From positions 1-22,995 of IMG/VR virus record IMGVR_UViG_3300023110_000172: DNA of 22,995 nucleotides, one strand, 5' to 3'. The notes under the pieces are model-generated. The model was given only the letters and a program-made list of their open reading frames with translations, searched no databases and was not told where the DNA came from. Origin of the DNA: a virus. The position numbers were made by a program, and so were the translations under genes. This document shows, one piece after another, positions 1 through 8,700 of this stretch (position 1 is its first letter; each line of letters begins with the position of its first letter).

Positions 1-1
1 T

Positions 2-1771
2 GGATTTAAAATAAAAAACTACAACCAATACGGTTTTCCATCAAAAGCAAAAACACATACCTGCCCTGTATGTAGCGAAAACAGAAAAAAGAAAAAAGAT
101 AAGTGCGTGATGCTTGATTGGGATAGAGGTCTTGCAACTTGTCAGCACTGTGGTATCGTACTGCAAATGCATGAATACGAAAAGAAAAATCAAACAGAAA
201 AATACGTATTACCTCCAAAGAAATTGTACGATGATCCTAGCGAAAACGTACAAAAATGGTTTCTTGACAGGGGCATATCATTGACAACAATAAACAAACT
301 AAGAATAACCGATGGCATTGAGTGGATGCCTGTGGTCAATAAAGAAGTACACACAATACACTTCAATTATTTTATTGATAGCACATTAGTGAATGTTAAA
401 TATAGAGACTCACAAAAGCACTTTAAAATGTATAAAGATGCGGAAAAAGTGTTCTATAATTTAGATTCCATAAGGTTTTCTGATTCTTGTGTAATTGTGG
501 AAGGAGAAATGGATGTTGCCTCTGTCGTAGAAGCTGGTATAAATAGCGTAATATCTGTTCCAAATGGATTTAATCTAAACGGAGAGTTAAATCTAGACTA
601 CTTAACAAACTATTACGAATTGTTTGAAGGCAAAACAAAAATATATTTGTGTGTAGATAATGATGATGCTGGTAAGAAAGGACAGGCTGAACTAATAAGA
701 AGACTAGGCGCAGAGAAATGTTATCTTGTAAATTTAGATGACTGTAAAGATGCTAATGACTATCTACTAAAGTATGGAGCAGAAAAGCTGAAAGAAAAAA
801 TACTTGGCGCACCACAATGTCCGCTAGAAAATGTGGTGACTGCTGAAGATGTAATGGATGACTTGGAAAACTTTTACCTCAACGGTCATCAGAAGGGTTT
901 TGGTGTTGGACTATCGGAGTTTGACAACATATTTACAACATACACAAAACAATTTATTGTTGTCACAGGATTCCCTTCATCTGGAAAATCAGATTTCGTT
1001 GATCAGATGTGTGTAGGATACAATATGTTGCATGGTTTTAAAATAGCATACGCATCAACAGAAAACTTTCCTGCGTACCTACATGTAGATAAGATTGTAA
1101 GAAAATACTACGGCATGAGACCAGACTCAAAAGAAGTGTTATCCGAAAAGTGGAAAAGAGTAGTAAGACACGTATCAAAAAACTTCTTTCATATAAACTA
1201 CGATGATGGCTACGATTTAGAGAAGGTTCTTCAGAAGGCAGAAGAATTAGTTAAAAGAAAAGGCATAAGGGTTCTTGTCATTGACCCATACAATAAAGTA
1301 AGGTACAAGAATGGAAAGAACCTAGGTATTAATGACTATACAAATGAATACCTTAACATGATCGATAACTTTTGCAAAAAACATGATGTACTCGTAATTA
1401 TAGTTGCACACCCTACAAAGCCTGAAAAGATAGATGGTAAGCTACAGCCTCCTACATTTTACGATGTGAAGGGTGGTGGTGAGTTTTACGACATGAGTCC
1501 TCATGGAATACTTGTTCACAGAGAGAGGACAGAAGAAGGGATGAGCAGCAATCTAGTAAAGATTAAGGTGTTGAAAGTAAAGTTTGCTAATCTTGGAGTA
1601 AACGATGCAGAATGTATGTTTGCATGGAATGTCAACAATGGTAGGTATGATAAAGTTGTGAATGGAGAGCCTACTTGGGACAATTCTAATTGGATAGAAA
1701 ATCCAAAAAACAAAATAGTACAGACGAAAATTATAGATGAAACTGTAAAAGACTTGGAAGATGCCTTCTAA
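2..1771 (+). CDS. DNA primase-helicase, T7 gp4-like (5' end missing)
   Basis: Bifunctional replication protein that would lay down RNA primers and unwind DNA at the phage fork. The frame is open from base 2 with no stop, so the gene starts outside the window; the GTG/ATG at 107/110 are internal, because a zinc-ribbon pair (CPVC at about 62-73, CQHC at about 140-151) spans them. A Toprim domain follows (VEGEMD at about 497-514, then CVDNDDAGK at about 650-676). The RecA-like helicase has a Walker A GFPSSGKS at 968-991, a Walker B-like VLVIDP near 1270-1290 and LVIIVAHP near 1390-1415. Architecture zinc ribbon-Toprim-helicase matches T7 gp4 and mitochondrial Twinkle. The 3' end overlaps the next ORF by 11 bases, suggesting one transcript with the downstream small genes. 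Confidence 0.93.
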   Translation, partial: GFKIKNYNQYGFPSKAKTHTCPVCSENRKKKKDKCVMLDWDRGLATCQHCGIVLQMHEYEKKNQTEKYVLPPKKLYDDPSENVQKWFLDRGISLTTINKLRITDGIEWMPVVNKEVHTIHFNYFIDSTLVNVKYRDSQKHFKMYKDAEKVFYNLDSIRFSDSCVIVEGEMDVASVVEAGINSVISVPNGFNLNGELNLDYLTNYYELFEGKTKIYLCVDNDDAGKKGQAELIRRLGAEKCYLVNLDDCKDANDYLLKYGAEKLKEKILGAPQCPLENVVTAEDVMDDLENFYLNGHQKGFGVGLSEFDNIFTTYTKQFIVVTGFPSSGKSDFVDQMCVGYNMLHGFKIAYASTENFPAYLHVDKIVRKYYGMRPDSKEVLSEKWKRVVRHVSKNFFHINYDDGYDLEKVLQKAEELVKRKGIRVLVIDPYNKVRYKNGKNLGINDYTNEYLNMIDNFCKKHDVLVIIVAHPTKPEKIDGKLQPPTFYDVKGGGEFYDMSPHGILVHRERTEEGMSSNLVKIKVLKVKFANLGVNDAECMFAWNVNNGRYDKVVNGEPTWDNSNWIENPKNKIVQTKIIDETVKDLEDAF

Positions 1772-2012
1772 AAAGATAAAAAACTTTTTTGCTCCTACGA
1801 AAGAAATGTATAATGCTTGTTCTTGGTGTTTTAGCAATGACATAAAAGCGTGGATAGAGCCAATAGGAAAAGAATATGTTGTTGTTTTAGATTATCAAGG
1901 AAAGGTTAAACGTGGTAAGGAAATAGCTGTGTCTAGTGAGGAAGCATCAGAAATAATATGGAGGCTATACAAAACAATATATGAAAAACAAAAAATATTT
2001 GGTGATTTGTAA
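1761..2012 (+). CDS. Small hypothetical protein (83 aa)
   Basis: I do not recognise this protein. The ATG lies inside the last codons of the primase-helicase gene (11-base overlap), the usual sign of translational coupling. The product is basic at the N-terminus (MPSKKIKNFFAP), then has a compact alpha/beta-looking segment with a CSWC pair at residues 20-23, a predicted beta stretch EYVVVLDYQG and a C-terminal helix. No signal peptide, membrane segment or catalytic motif is visible. Its position makes a replication-accessory role conceivable, but nothing in the sequence proves that. Confidence 0.65.
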   Translation: MPSKKIKNFFAPTKEMYNACSWCFSNDIKAWIEPIGKEYVVVLDYQGKVKRGKEIAVSSEEASEIIWRLYKTIYEKQKIFGDL

Positions 2013-2029
2013 AAATTAATATAACTTTA
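1998..2029 (+). promoter_or_regulatory. Possible Bacteroidota-type promoter before the MazG-like gene
   Basis: TTTG at 1998-2001 is followed after 20 bases by TAACTTTA at 2022-2029, one mismatch from the Bacteroidota -33/-7 pattern TTTG-N19-21-TAnnTTTG. The next ATG is at 2038, which would leave almost no leader. The -33 element lies in the end of the preceding gene. In such AT-rich DNA a chance match is plausible. Confidence 0.3.
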
Positions 2030-2037
2030 AAAGCATT

Positions 2038-2415
2038 ATGAAAATTAATGCTATAGAACTCGTCCAAAAATTTAATAAATCTTTTGGAATTTTGATAAAC
2101 AAGAAGCCGAAGGCTCTTTCTGAATCAGACTACAAGCTGAAATTTGATCTGATGAAGGAAGAGCTTTCTGAATATATGGAGGCTTGTAAAAACAATGATA
2201 TTGTTGAAATTGCTGATGCGGTAGTTGACATGCAATATATATTAAATGGCATCGTGCTTGCCCATGGACTACAGGATGTTTTTGAAGACATGTTTGTTGA
2301 GGTACATGAGAGCAATATGAGTAAACTAGAAAACGGTAAGGTTTTAAAAAGAAAGGATGGCAAGGTGCTGAAGGGAAAAAACTATTACCCACCTAACCTA
2401 AAAAAATTCTTATGA
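2038..2415 (+). CDS. MazG-like nucleotide pyrophosphohydrolase
   Basis: Probable all-alpha NTP pyrophosphohydrolase of the MazG / phosphoribosyl-ATP pyrophosphohydrolase-like group, which hydrolyses nucleoside triphosphates (or related nucleotides) to monophosphate and pyrophosphate. The visible family signature is E41-E42-x-x-E45 followed by E57-x-x-D60, the usual metal-binding EExxE...ExxD pattern, within helices that run to about residue 90. The 125-aa length suits the short phage versions. The C-terminus is lysine-rich. Such genes are common in phages and are thought to adjust nucleotide pools or alarmone levels; which applies here cannot be read from sequence. The stop overlaps the next start (ATGA), so the two are probably co-translated. 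Confidence 0.8.
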   Translation: MKINAIELVQKFNKSFGILINKKPKALSESDYKLKFDLMKEELSEYMEACKNNDIVEIADAVVDMQYILNGIVLAHGLQDVFEDMFVEVHESNMSKLENGKVLKRKDGKVLKGKNYYPPNLKKFL

Positions 2416-2660
2416 AATTAATAGACGAACAAATCAGAAAAATACTAGGCTACAAAACATGGTCAGTACAAAGAAAAGTGGACACTCTTTTAGAGATGGA
2501 TGCTTCAGCTTATACTCAGCTTGGCACAGACTCAACCTCTACAGAAAAAAAAGAAACAAGAAAAAACAGCAGAAAGATATACAGAGCTATTGCGCAAATA
2601 AGTCCTATGGACGGATATATCCTGGAAGCGCACATGATGGAAAAAGAGCTAAATTTGTAA
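2412..2660 (+). CDS. Small hypothetical protein (82 aa)
   Basis: Unrecognised. The start codon overlaps the MazG-like stop as ATGA, which favours this frame over a competing 68-aa ORF in another frame (2459-2665). The product is hydrophilic with a run of charged residues (EKKETRKNSRKIYR, about residues 45-58) and looks mostly helical. No cysteine cluster, membrane segment or catalytic motif is seen. It sits in a tightly packed replication block and ends two bases before the next small gene. Confidence 0.55.
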   Translation: MKLIDEQIRKILGYKTWSVQRKVDTLLEMDASAYTQLGTDSTSTEKKETRKNSRKIYRAIAQISPMDGYILEAHMMEKELNL

Positions 2661-2661
2661 C

Positions 2662-2835
2662 ATGAAACAATTCGGTGCATTTATTATAAATTACTTCAAT
2701 GATCTCAATGAGATGTCTACGGACACGTATGAGTCTATCATGGAAAGCGATTTTGATACTGCAAAAAATCAAATAAACCGAATGATTTTTAAACTTCAAG
2801 AGCTTAGAAAACTCTTGCACGACAATAATGAATGA
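2662..2835 (+). CDS. Small hypothetical protein (57 aa)
   Basis: ATG at 2662 starts two bases after the previous stop; TGA is at 2833-2835, overlapping the metallophosphoesterase start at 2828 by 8 bases. The product begins MKQFGAFIINYF and ends with a Leu/Lys-rich helix (KLQELRKLLHD), so a small helical, possibly oligomerising protein is likely. It fills exactly the gap between two genes with coupled ends, which is the main reason to call it. Function unknown. Confidence 0.6.
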   Translation: MKQFGAFIINYFNDLNEMSTDTYESIMESDFDTAKNQINRMIFKLQELRKLLHDNNE

Positions 2836-3970
2836 TGAAATCAAACAATATGTTTTAGAGTATTATCAAAAAGGGTTTACCAATAAGACTGTTTTAGCTC
2901 GTATGTGTGTTAAAAAGTTTCACTTAAGTGAAACATACACAGTAGAGAAATTAAGAAGATCCATTTCTCACTTCTTGCAAAGACAGCAAATTAAAGAAGA
3001 AAACCCTGCTCTACTACAGGAATGTGAAACAGTAGGTATTGATCCATCTACTGTTGGACAGGCATGGTATAAAGGTAAGCATTGGAGTGTAAACTTTAAG
3101 CCAGGCAAAGTTGGACCGAGCTTCGAAGAGATGCTCAAAGATCATATAGAAGATGTTAAAAATCATACGTTCAAATATGAGGAGATTAAACGAGAAAACA
3201 ATTCTGATGATTGCTTACTTGTTATTGATCCTGCTGATATACACATTGGGAAGCTAGCTTCTTCATTCGAAACAGGCGAGGATTACAATTCACAAATTGC
3301 AGTACAAAGGGTTCTTGATGGTGTTGATGGAATCCTAGAGAAATCCTCTGGCTTCAATATTGATAAAATATTGTTTGTTGCAGGTAACGATATTCTTCAT
3401 TACGACACACCCAAAAGAACTACTACAAGTGGAACACCACAGGATACTGATGGGATGTGGTACGAGAACTTTCTTACAGCAAAGAAATTATACGTTAATG
3501 TTTTAGATAAGCTTTTGAAGGTAGCTGACGTACACTTTATGTTTAATCCATCAAATCACGACTATCAAAGTGGGTTCTTTTTATCAGATTCTATAAGATC
3601 GTGGTATAACACGTGTAAAAACATAACCTTTGACACGTCTATAGCTCACCGAAAGTATTTCAGATACCACAACAACCTTATAGGCACAACTCATGGAGAT
3701 GGAGCTAAAACGCAAGACCTGCCTTTGTTGATGGCGCAAGAAGCTGGAGACGATTGGTCTGCTGCAAAAAACAGATATGTATACATACATCACATACATC
3801 ATAAGATGTCTAAAGATTTTATTGGCGTCACTGTCGAAGCTCTTAGATCACCATCTGGAACTGACTCCTGGCACCACAGAAAGGGCTATCAACACGCCCC
3901 TAAAGCTGTTGAGGGTTTTATTCATGAAAAGCAATTCGGACAGATAGCAAGATTTACACATTTATTCTGA
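2828..3970 (+). CDS. Metallophosphoesterase / Mre11-SbcD-like phage nuclease
   Basis: Calcineurin-like metallophosphoesterase, 380 aa. Motifs in order: D137-I-H139 (DxH), G186-N187-D188, the S-N243-H244-D245 box, T-H289-G-D291 and the terminal H321-H-I-H324-H325, together the set that binds two metal ions. Residues 1-60 form a separate helical, possibly helix-turn-helix part (VLEYYQKGFTNKTVLARM), followed by a WYKGKHWSVNF stretch, so DNA binding plus phosphodiester hydrolysis is a reasonable guess. Similar phage proteins are usually annotated as DNA repair or recombination exonucleases of the SbcD type. A phosphatase or other phosphodiesterase is possible, since the motifs define the fold and not the substrate. 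The gene overlaps small genes at both ends. Confidence 0.8.
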   Translation: MNDEIKQYVLEYYQKGFTNKTVLARMCVKKFHLSETYTVEKLRRSISHFLQRQQIKEENPALLQECETVGIDPSTVGQAWYKGKHWSVNFKPGKVGPSFEEMLKDHIEDVKNHTFKYEEIKRENNSDDCLLVIDPADIHIGKLASSFETGEDYNSQIAVQRVLDGVDGILEKSSGFNIDKILFVAGNDILHYDTPKRTTTSGTPQDTDGMWYENFLTAKKLYVNVLDKLLKVADVHFMFNPSNHDYQSGFFLSDSIRSWYNTCKNITFDTSIAHRKYFRYHNNLIGTTHGDGAKTQDLPLLMAQEAGDDWSAAKNRYVYIHHIHHKMSKDFIGVTVEALRSPSGTDSWHHRKGYQHAPKAVEGFIHEKQFGQIARFTHLF

Positions 3971-4068
3971 TGTTTTTAAAATTTGTAGAGTTTATAACCT
4001 TCTTGACCTCGTTTGTTTGTATCGTATATTTGATACGAATTTTGTTTTTCAACAAAACCGATTTGTAA
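3970..4068 (+). CDS. 32-aa single-pass membrane peptide
   Basis: A very short ORF whose ATG shares its first base with the TGA of the metallophosphoesterase gene (TGATG at 3968-3972), with TAA at 4066-4068. The product is almost entirely one hydrophobic helix (ITFLTSFVCIVYLIRILFF, about residues 9-27) with a short polar tail. Stop-start overlap and clean membrane-helix composition support a real gene; its size limits confidence. Short phage membrane peptides can act in lysis inhibition, holin-like membrane damage or superinfection exclusion, but nothing here chooses among them. Confidence 0.5.
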   Translation: MFLKFVEFITFLTSFVCIVYLIRILFFNKTDL

Positions 4069-4086
4069 TCACTATCATCATGCATA

Positions 4087-4311
4087 ATGAAAGAAACAGA
4101 ACTAATAAAAATCAAGAACAAGGGGATTCAGACACAAGCCAACGTGATCGCACTGCAGCATACTGTAGAGAATTTGCAGAGGCTTTACGTAGGACTACAC
4201 GAGGTAGTGAAGAATATGGAGGGCTACGAGAAGGCCTTAGAAGAATTCAAGGAGACTTTCAGTCAAGATTCTGGGACGATGGGTGGAACGAATAGCGAAT
4301 CAGATGTTTGA
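4087..4311 (+). CDS. Small coiled-coil hypothetical protein (74 aa)
   Basis: Hydrophilic, helical product with heptad-like spacing of hydrophobic residues (for example VENLQRLYVGLHEVVKNMEG), so a short coiled coil that could dimerise. Chosen over an overlapping ORF at 4017-4295, whose composition (Arg/Asp-rich, low complexity) looks like a frame shadow. The C-terminus is Ser/Gly/Thr-rich and probably disordered. It overlaps the next gene by 8 bases. No function assigned. Confidence 0.55.
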   Translation: MKETELIKIKNKGIQTQANVIALQHTVENLQRLYVGLHEVVKNMEGYEKALEEFKETFSQDSGTMGGTNSESDV

Positions 4312-4480
4312 GATAAGATTTTTTCCAATATATGGTGTTGCGGCAGGGGTCAATTACTGGGACACTTACATGGATTATGACCTAGAGGACTTCAAAGAAG
4401 ATGGAGAATCCGTTCATATATTACAAATTCTTTTGTTTTTATTTGGAGTTTCCGTAATTTGGTACAAGAGCTTAGAATAG
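4304..4480 (+). CDS. Small hypothetical protein with C-terminal membrane helix (58 aa)
   Basis: I set the start at ATG 4304 (MFEIRFFPIYGVAAG), which overlaps the preceding stop at 4309-4311; an upstream ATG at 4283 would add seven residues. The product has an N-terminal aromatic/hydrophobic strand, an acidic middle (DYDLEDFKEDGE) and a C-terminal hydrophobic stretch HILQILLFLFGVSVIWY that could span the inner membrane. The acidic middle next to a helix is compatible with a small membrane regulator. The gene is last before a terminator hairpin, so it probably ends a transcription unit. Confidence 0.6.
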   Translation: MFEIRFFPIYGVAAGVNYWDTYMDYDLEDFKEDGESVHILQILLFLFGVSVIWYKSLE

Positions 4481-4511
4481 CTTTTTTCATATTAATTGTT
4501 TGTTTTTAGTG

Positions 4512-4545
4512 CTCCCATCAGCAAATATAGTTGGTGGGAGTTTTT
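4512..4545 (+). terminator. Factor-independent terminator
   Basis: CTCCCATC (4512-4519) pairs with GGTGGGAG (4533-4540) to give an 8-bp GC-rich stem with one G-U pair around a 13-base loop, followed directly by TTTTT at 4541-4545. It stands out in the AT-rich surroundings and lies between the gene ending at 4480 and the ATG at 4560. It would end or attenuate the transcript of the upstream replication genes. Confidence 0.75.
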
Positions 4546-4559
4546 CGTATTTTTACAGC

Positions 4560-5015
4560 ATGAGGTACAACAAGATCATTTATAGCAAAACCCTAACAAC
4601 AATACAGGAATTCATGTACTACGAGTTTCTTTCGGCTAGCAGAATGCTCGATAAACTTGACGATCACTACATGTATGTTCATTTGGTTTCCCATGGGGAA
4701 ACTTATATCTCATATTATAAAGATGGCAAAGTGAAAAGACTGGTCAATAAAGAAGAAATGACCATAATGGAGGCCGTAAAATATCTACACCATTCTTTTG
4801 GTTTTTTTCAGGAACTAAGGGAACTTCTTTACTGGAACGGCATCAATAGTTTTAAAAAATACGTACCTTGTACTGGAGAGATTAGAACAGTAGATGGTAT
4901 TGAGCCTGTGACTGAAGATGAATGTGTCTTTGCTAAAAACGAAGAAGAAGCTAAAGATCTATTTAAGCAGTCTGGAGTCAAAGGTATACTTTACGTAATA
5001 GATATAGATGAGTAA
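4560..5015 (+). CDS. Hypothetical protein (152 aa)
   Basis: Unrecognised soluble protein. The frame is open back to an ATG at 4500, but that would put the terminator hairpin inside the coding region, so the ATG at 4560 (MRYNKIIYSKTL) is preferred. The sequence mixes predicted helices (EFMYYEFLSASRMLDKL; EEMTIMEAVKYLHHSF) with beta strands (YMYVHLVSHGETYISYY) and ends in an acidic tail (IDIDE). No catalytic signature or membrane segment is visible. The stop overlaps the start of the cysteine-cluster gene by 8 bases. Confidence 0.6.
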   Translation: MRYNKIIYSKTLTTIQEFMYYEFLSASRMLDKLDDHYMYVHLVSHGETYISYYKDGKVKRLVNKEEMTIMEAVKYLHHSFGFFQELRELLYWNGINSFKKYVPCTGEIRTVDGIEPVTEDECVFAKNEEEAKDLFKQSGVKGILYVIDIDE

Positions 5016-5292
5016 ATTCCCATGTACATCCTGCGGTGCTTGCTGCAGAAGATTAAACATATTACCAAAAGAGGAAATAGAACAACACGGATTATCTTTA
5101 AATGAGAAAGGCCATTGCACGCATCTTAAAGAGGATAATACCTGTGAAATATATGAAGACAGACCAGATATATGTGTCGTCAATCACAAGAAATGGGGTT
5201 TGCCTATAGATCAATATCATAAAATGGTTGCTGAAATCTGCAACGAGTGGATGGATGAAGACAATTCGGAATATGAAAGAGTAAAACTATGA
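5008..5292 (+). CDS. YkgJ-family cysteine-cluster protein
   Basis: A 94-aa protein with the signature C6-x2-C9-G-x-C12-C13, then C37, C46, C56 and C78, and the DRPDIC box at 51-56. This matches the YkgJ / putative zinc- or iron-chelating domain family (formerly UPF0153). These proteins are thought to bind Zn2+ or an iron-sulfur cluster; the cellular role is not established, and in phages they may be redox or RNA/protein-modification accessories. Its start lies within the previous gene and its stop overlaps the next start (ATGA at 5289-5292), so it is translationally coupled on both sides. Confidence 0.8.
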   Translation: MSKFPCTSCGACCRRLNILPKEEIEQHGLSLNEKGHCTHLKEDNTCEIYEDRPDICVVNHKKWGLPIDQYHKMVAEICNEWMDEDNSEYERVKL

Positions 5293-5738
5293 GAAGGAAG
5301 CCAAAGAATAGACAAATAACTCGATCATCAAAAGTAAATTATAAAGGTATACAATTTGCCTCCAAATTAGAAATGCACATGTACAAACTGCTGTGCAAAG
5401 AAAAAATAGCAGTAGACTACGAAGGTAAAACATATGAAATAGTTAAGGGGTTTGATTTTGAGGCTGCAAGTTACGAAAAAACTAAGACCAGAAAAGAGTT
5501 GCACGATAGAGGCAATAAAAAGGTGCTTCCAATCAAATATACACCAGATTTTATCGATAGAAATAACCCACCTAGATTCATCATAGAATGCAAAGGAAAT
5601 CCGAACGAAGCTTTTCCCCTTCGATGGAAGTTATTTAAAAAGCATCTAATGGATGAAAACATAAAAGCTGCACTTTTGATGCCAAGAAATCAAAAAGATT
5701 GCGCAGAGGTCATTAAAATAATAAAATCACTGATTTAG
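5289..5738 (+). CDS. PD-(D/E)XK nuclease, DUF1064 / T7 endonuclease I-like
   Basis: A 149-aa nuclease candidate. FASKLEMH around E28, then YTPDF with D87, then I-E100-C-K102 give the E...D...ExK pattern of the PD-(D/E)XK fold as in DUF1064 proteins and the T7 gp3 Holliday-junction resolvase (E20, D55, E65, K67). The basic N-terminus (MRRKPKNRQITRSSK) suits DNA contact. Likely role: resolving branched replication intermediates before packaging or degrading host DNA. It is the last plus-strand gene; its final 12 bases overlap the end of the convergent ejection-protein gene. Confidence 0.72.
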   Translation: MRRKPKNRQITRSSKVNYKGIQFASKLEMHMYKLLCKEKIAVDYEGKTYEIVKGFDFEAASYEKTKTRKELHDRGNKKVLPIKYTPDFIDRNNPPRFIIECKGNPNEAFPLRWKLFKKHLMDENIKAALLMPRNQKDCAEVIKIIKSLI

Positions 5739-8700
5739 AGTCTTCTTAATCAGTTCATTCATTTCAACTGCGTTTTTTATTTCATTCTTTGTTCTTGTTC
5801 TAGAAGGCTTCTCTTGTTTTTTGAACACAGGAGTTGTTCCTTCATTTTTAAGGCTAACTGGAGGAACTGTGGTCAAATATTTTCTCTCAAGAACACCTCT
5901 TAAACCTCTCTGTAATCTTCTTAAATCACCAGAAGGGATCACTGCGTTTGCTATAGTGATCAAATGCAATATTGCGGCTGCTTTTTCTGCTCCCTCTGTT
6001 ACATATCGATCTTTTCCTAGCGTTCCAAACTTAGGCATCTTTTCATTTGCAAAATAAACACCAGCATTATAAAGGTTTATACCGTCTTCCATCGTTAATT
6101 CATATATACCAAACAGAGTGGTTAAGTATGTTCCTAAAGTCTCTTGCGAGATTGGCTCAAGATCAGAGCCCAACCCTCTTATGTTTCTATTATATATGTT
6201 GAATACATCTTCGTCTACAATACCAGCATTTTTCAAAGCATTGTTTGTTAATGCTGTACCTATGTCTATTACGCCTGAAGGAAGTGGAATAGGAAGCATG
6301 CCTTCGAAAAGCCCACCTACAGATTCCTTAACCAAATCTCTCTCATAATTATATAGGTCTAACTTATATTTAGTTACCTCATCTGCATTATCATACCCAA
6401 TAACATCTGTCCATTCACTTAGATATTTATCAAAATCATCATCCCATCCAACTAAACTTGATATAAGTGGAGTAAGAAGCTCTGCTGTCATGATGCTAAA
6501 AATGGGGGTCAATGCCTTGAAAACTCCTATTTCTGTGGCTGCAGACGCTAGTCTCCTTTTTGCGTTGGCCTTGTCTGAATTAGAAGCATATGTATCATTT
6601 AAAATAGATAGGTCATTTGCTATACCTACTTTTCTGTTTTGTGCAAACCTACCAAACATAAATGCAACTCTAGAGAAAACCTTTACCATTTCGCTAGCAT
6701 TAACGCCTCCAAAAACAGTACCTAGGTCCCAAGCAGCTCCTTGTGTTTGTGATCTTTCAACCTCAAAGTCAGCATGTGCTATAGCTTTTGTATTTATGTT
6801 TTTAGACGCATACTCCCAGAATTCTTCGTTATTCATGTCTCTGACATCTGGATTGTTTTTGTATTCATAATCCATGTAGTGAGCCAAGAAAGTTGATTTA
6901 CCTGCATATCTATCTGTACTTGCCAATAGTCCTTCAAAAAGACCATCAGTAACATAGTCGATTCCATCGCCCACTTTTTTACTAAATTTAGGCAACATCC
7001 AAGAAGGATCTTCTATAGCTGCTCTTTCAATAAATCCTTTTTCGAACGCAGTATCTCCGCCCCTTGTTTTAGTCTGACTTTGATCTAAAACGGCTTGATA
7101 GAACCTGTTAGCTTCCATTCTGGGTTGACCCTGAAATGCTGTAAACTCTGCAATTCTATTTGTTAAAAAACTAGCGGCTTCTTTTCCAAGAACAGGAAGT
7201 TGTCCGAACATAGCAGAATAACCCTGTTTCAATCGCATATCAAGAGTTGTAAGCCTTGCTGCTCCTGCCGTCTTTGTTGCTAGTCTAGCAAGGTTGCTAG
7301 CATAGTATCCTACATCTCTTTTTAATGGCTCTTTTGATCCGTGAGAGGATAGATATGTGGCAATATTTTTGTTTTTTGATTTAAGTACATCAACCATAAA
7401 ATCATAATCAGAACCCATCTTGCCTTTTACAATTCTATTCCTTGTTGTTTGATCAAAAAGATCAGAAAAGTTTTTAGAGTCAATAGCTCCTTCGAACTGA
7501 TCCATTAGAGGTCTAACGTCCATGTAAGCTCTTGAATTTTTATAGGTATTTAAGGTTAGCCTAAAAAAGTTTTCTAATGGCAGCCTACCTGATATCGTAC
7601 CATCAACTCTTGCTTCTCTAAGGTTAGACGGAACTGTTGCTGATGTAACGTTATACATGTCAGGCAATGAATTAAAATAAGATTCAATATCAGAAGAACC
7701 ATCGCTAGCTACGATTTGGTCAAAAATAGTTGGTACATACTCTTCCCACATAGTTGGTTCTTTTCCAAGATGGTGTCTCATAAAAGATGCAATTCTGTCT
7801 TTGTCTTTTCTAAACACATCTCTCAAAAAGTCGATACCCTTTTGCTGATCTTTACCTGCATTATTTTGAGCATCACCATATGTAGAAGCCCTAGATACTA
7901 ATCTATCAAAGATTTTTCTATGCATATCATAAAGCTTCTTTCCTTCTTTAGTCTGGTCCTTACCATATGTCTGTTCAATTGCAAGTTGTAGCTCTTTTTT
8001 TCTAGCCAAAAACTGTTCTTGCCTATCTTCTTCTGTTTTTTCGGATTTTAAATCAGCCTTGGTGTACTTCCCTAAATATCCCAGCATACCAATTTCAATC
8101 TGAGATTCTTTTGAAAAGAATTTTTGTTTTCTTTTATCGGTTAGCTGACCATCAAGAAACATCAAGTTATTAAACTCATCTATATCTGCCTGTGTCCCTT
8201 GTAGAGACTGGCTAATAGCAACATTCATTTTATTTGAAAGCTCTAAAAGAGGCATTTTCATCTGACCGTTCTTCAACATCATGCTAATAGCTTGATTTAC
8301 AGAAGAGAGTCTGAGACCAGGAATATTGTACCAAGATTCTAGAACAGTTAAAGGAATTATTTTCCCTGTTACATCGGTAGGTTTTGCTAGAGCAATCTTT
8401 TTCGCTATAAGGTCTCCTCTTAAATAATTCGCTAAAGAAACAACACCACTTCTTTCGACATTAAAACCTTCGCCTTCCTTATTTATACCATTCATAAAAG
8501 ATTTTATTCTTCTAGCGTATTCAGGAGAAATGTTAGTCTTTTCGTTGTTGTTTCTCAAATAGGAAATAATATCAGATATCTCTTGACTGTTTTCAACAAA
8601 AACATTTTTTGATGGATCAATTCCAACCTTTGGATTCGTAAAAGTACTTCTTAAATTTACTAGAATGTCAGCAGTCGATCTCATTTCTTTGTCAAAATCA

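Noticed and set aside
107-112. GTG/ATG as the start of the primase-helicase
   Set aside because: The same frame is open upstream and codes the first zinc-ribbon cysteine pair, so the real start lies outside the window.
2459-2665. 68-aa ORF in another frame within the 82-aa gene
   Set aside because: The 82-aa frame starts with an ATGA overlap to the MazG-like gene; this one lacks coupling and has shadow-like composition.
4017-4295. 92-aa plus-strand ORF overlapping the coiled-coil gene
   Set aside because: Arg/Asp/Glu-rich low-complexity translation and overlap with the better-placed 32-aa and 74-aa genes; reads as a frame shadow.
4500-4559. Upstream ATG extension of the 152-aa protein
   Set aside because: The extension runs through the terminator hairpin and adds an uncharacteristic segment; ATG at 4560 fits better.
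5730-5753. Possible bidirectional terminator at the convergent gene ends
   Set aside because: Only a 6-bp AT-rich stem (CTGATT/AATCAG) with a 12-base loop and no T run; too weak to call.
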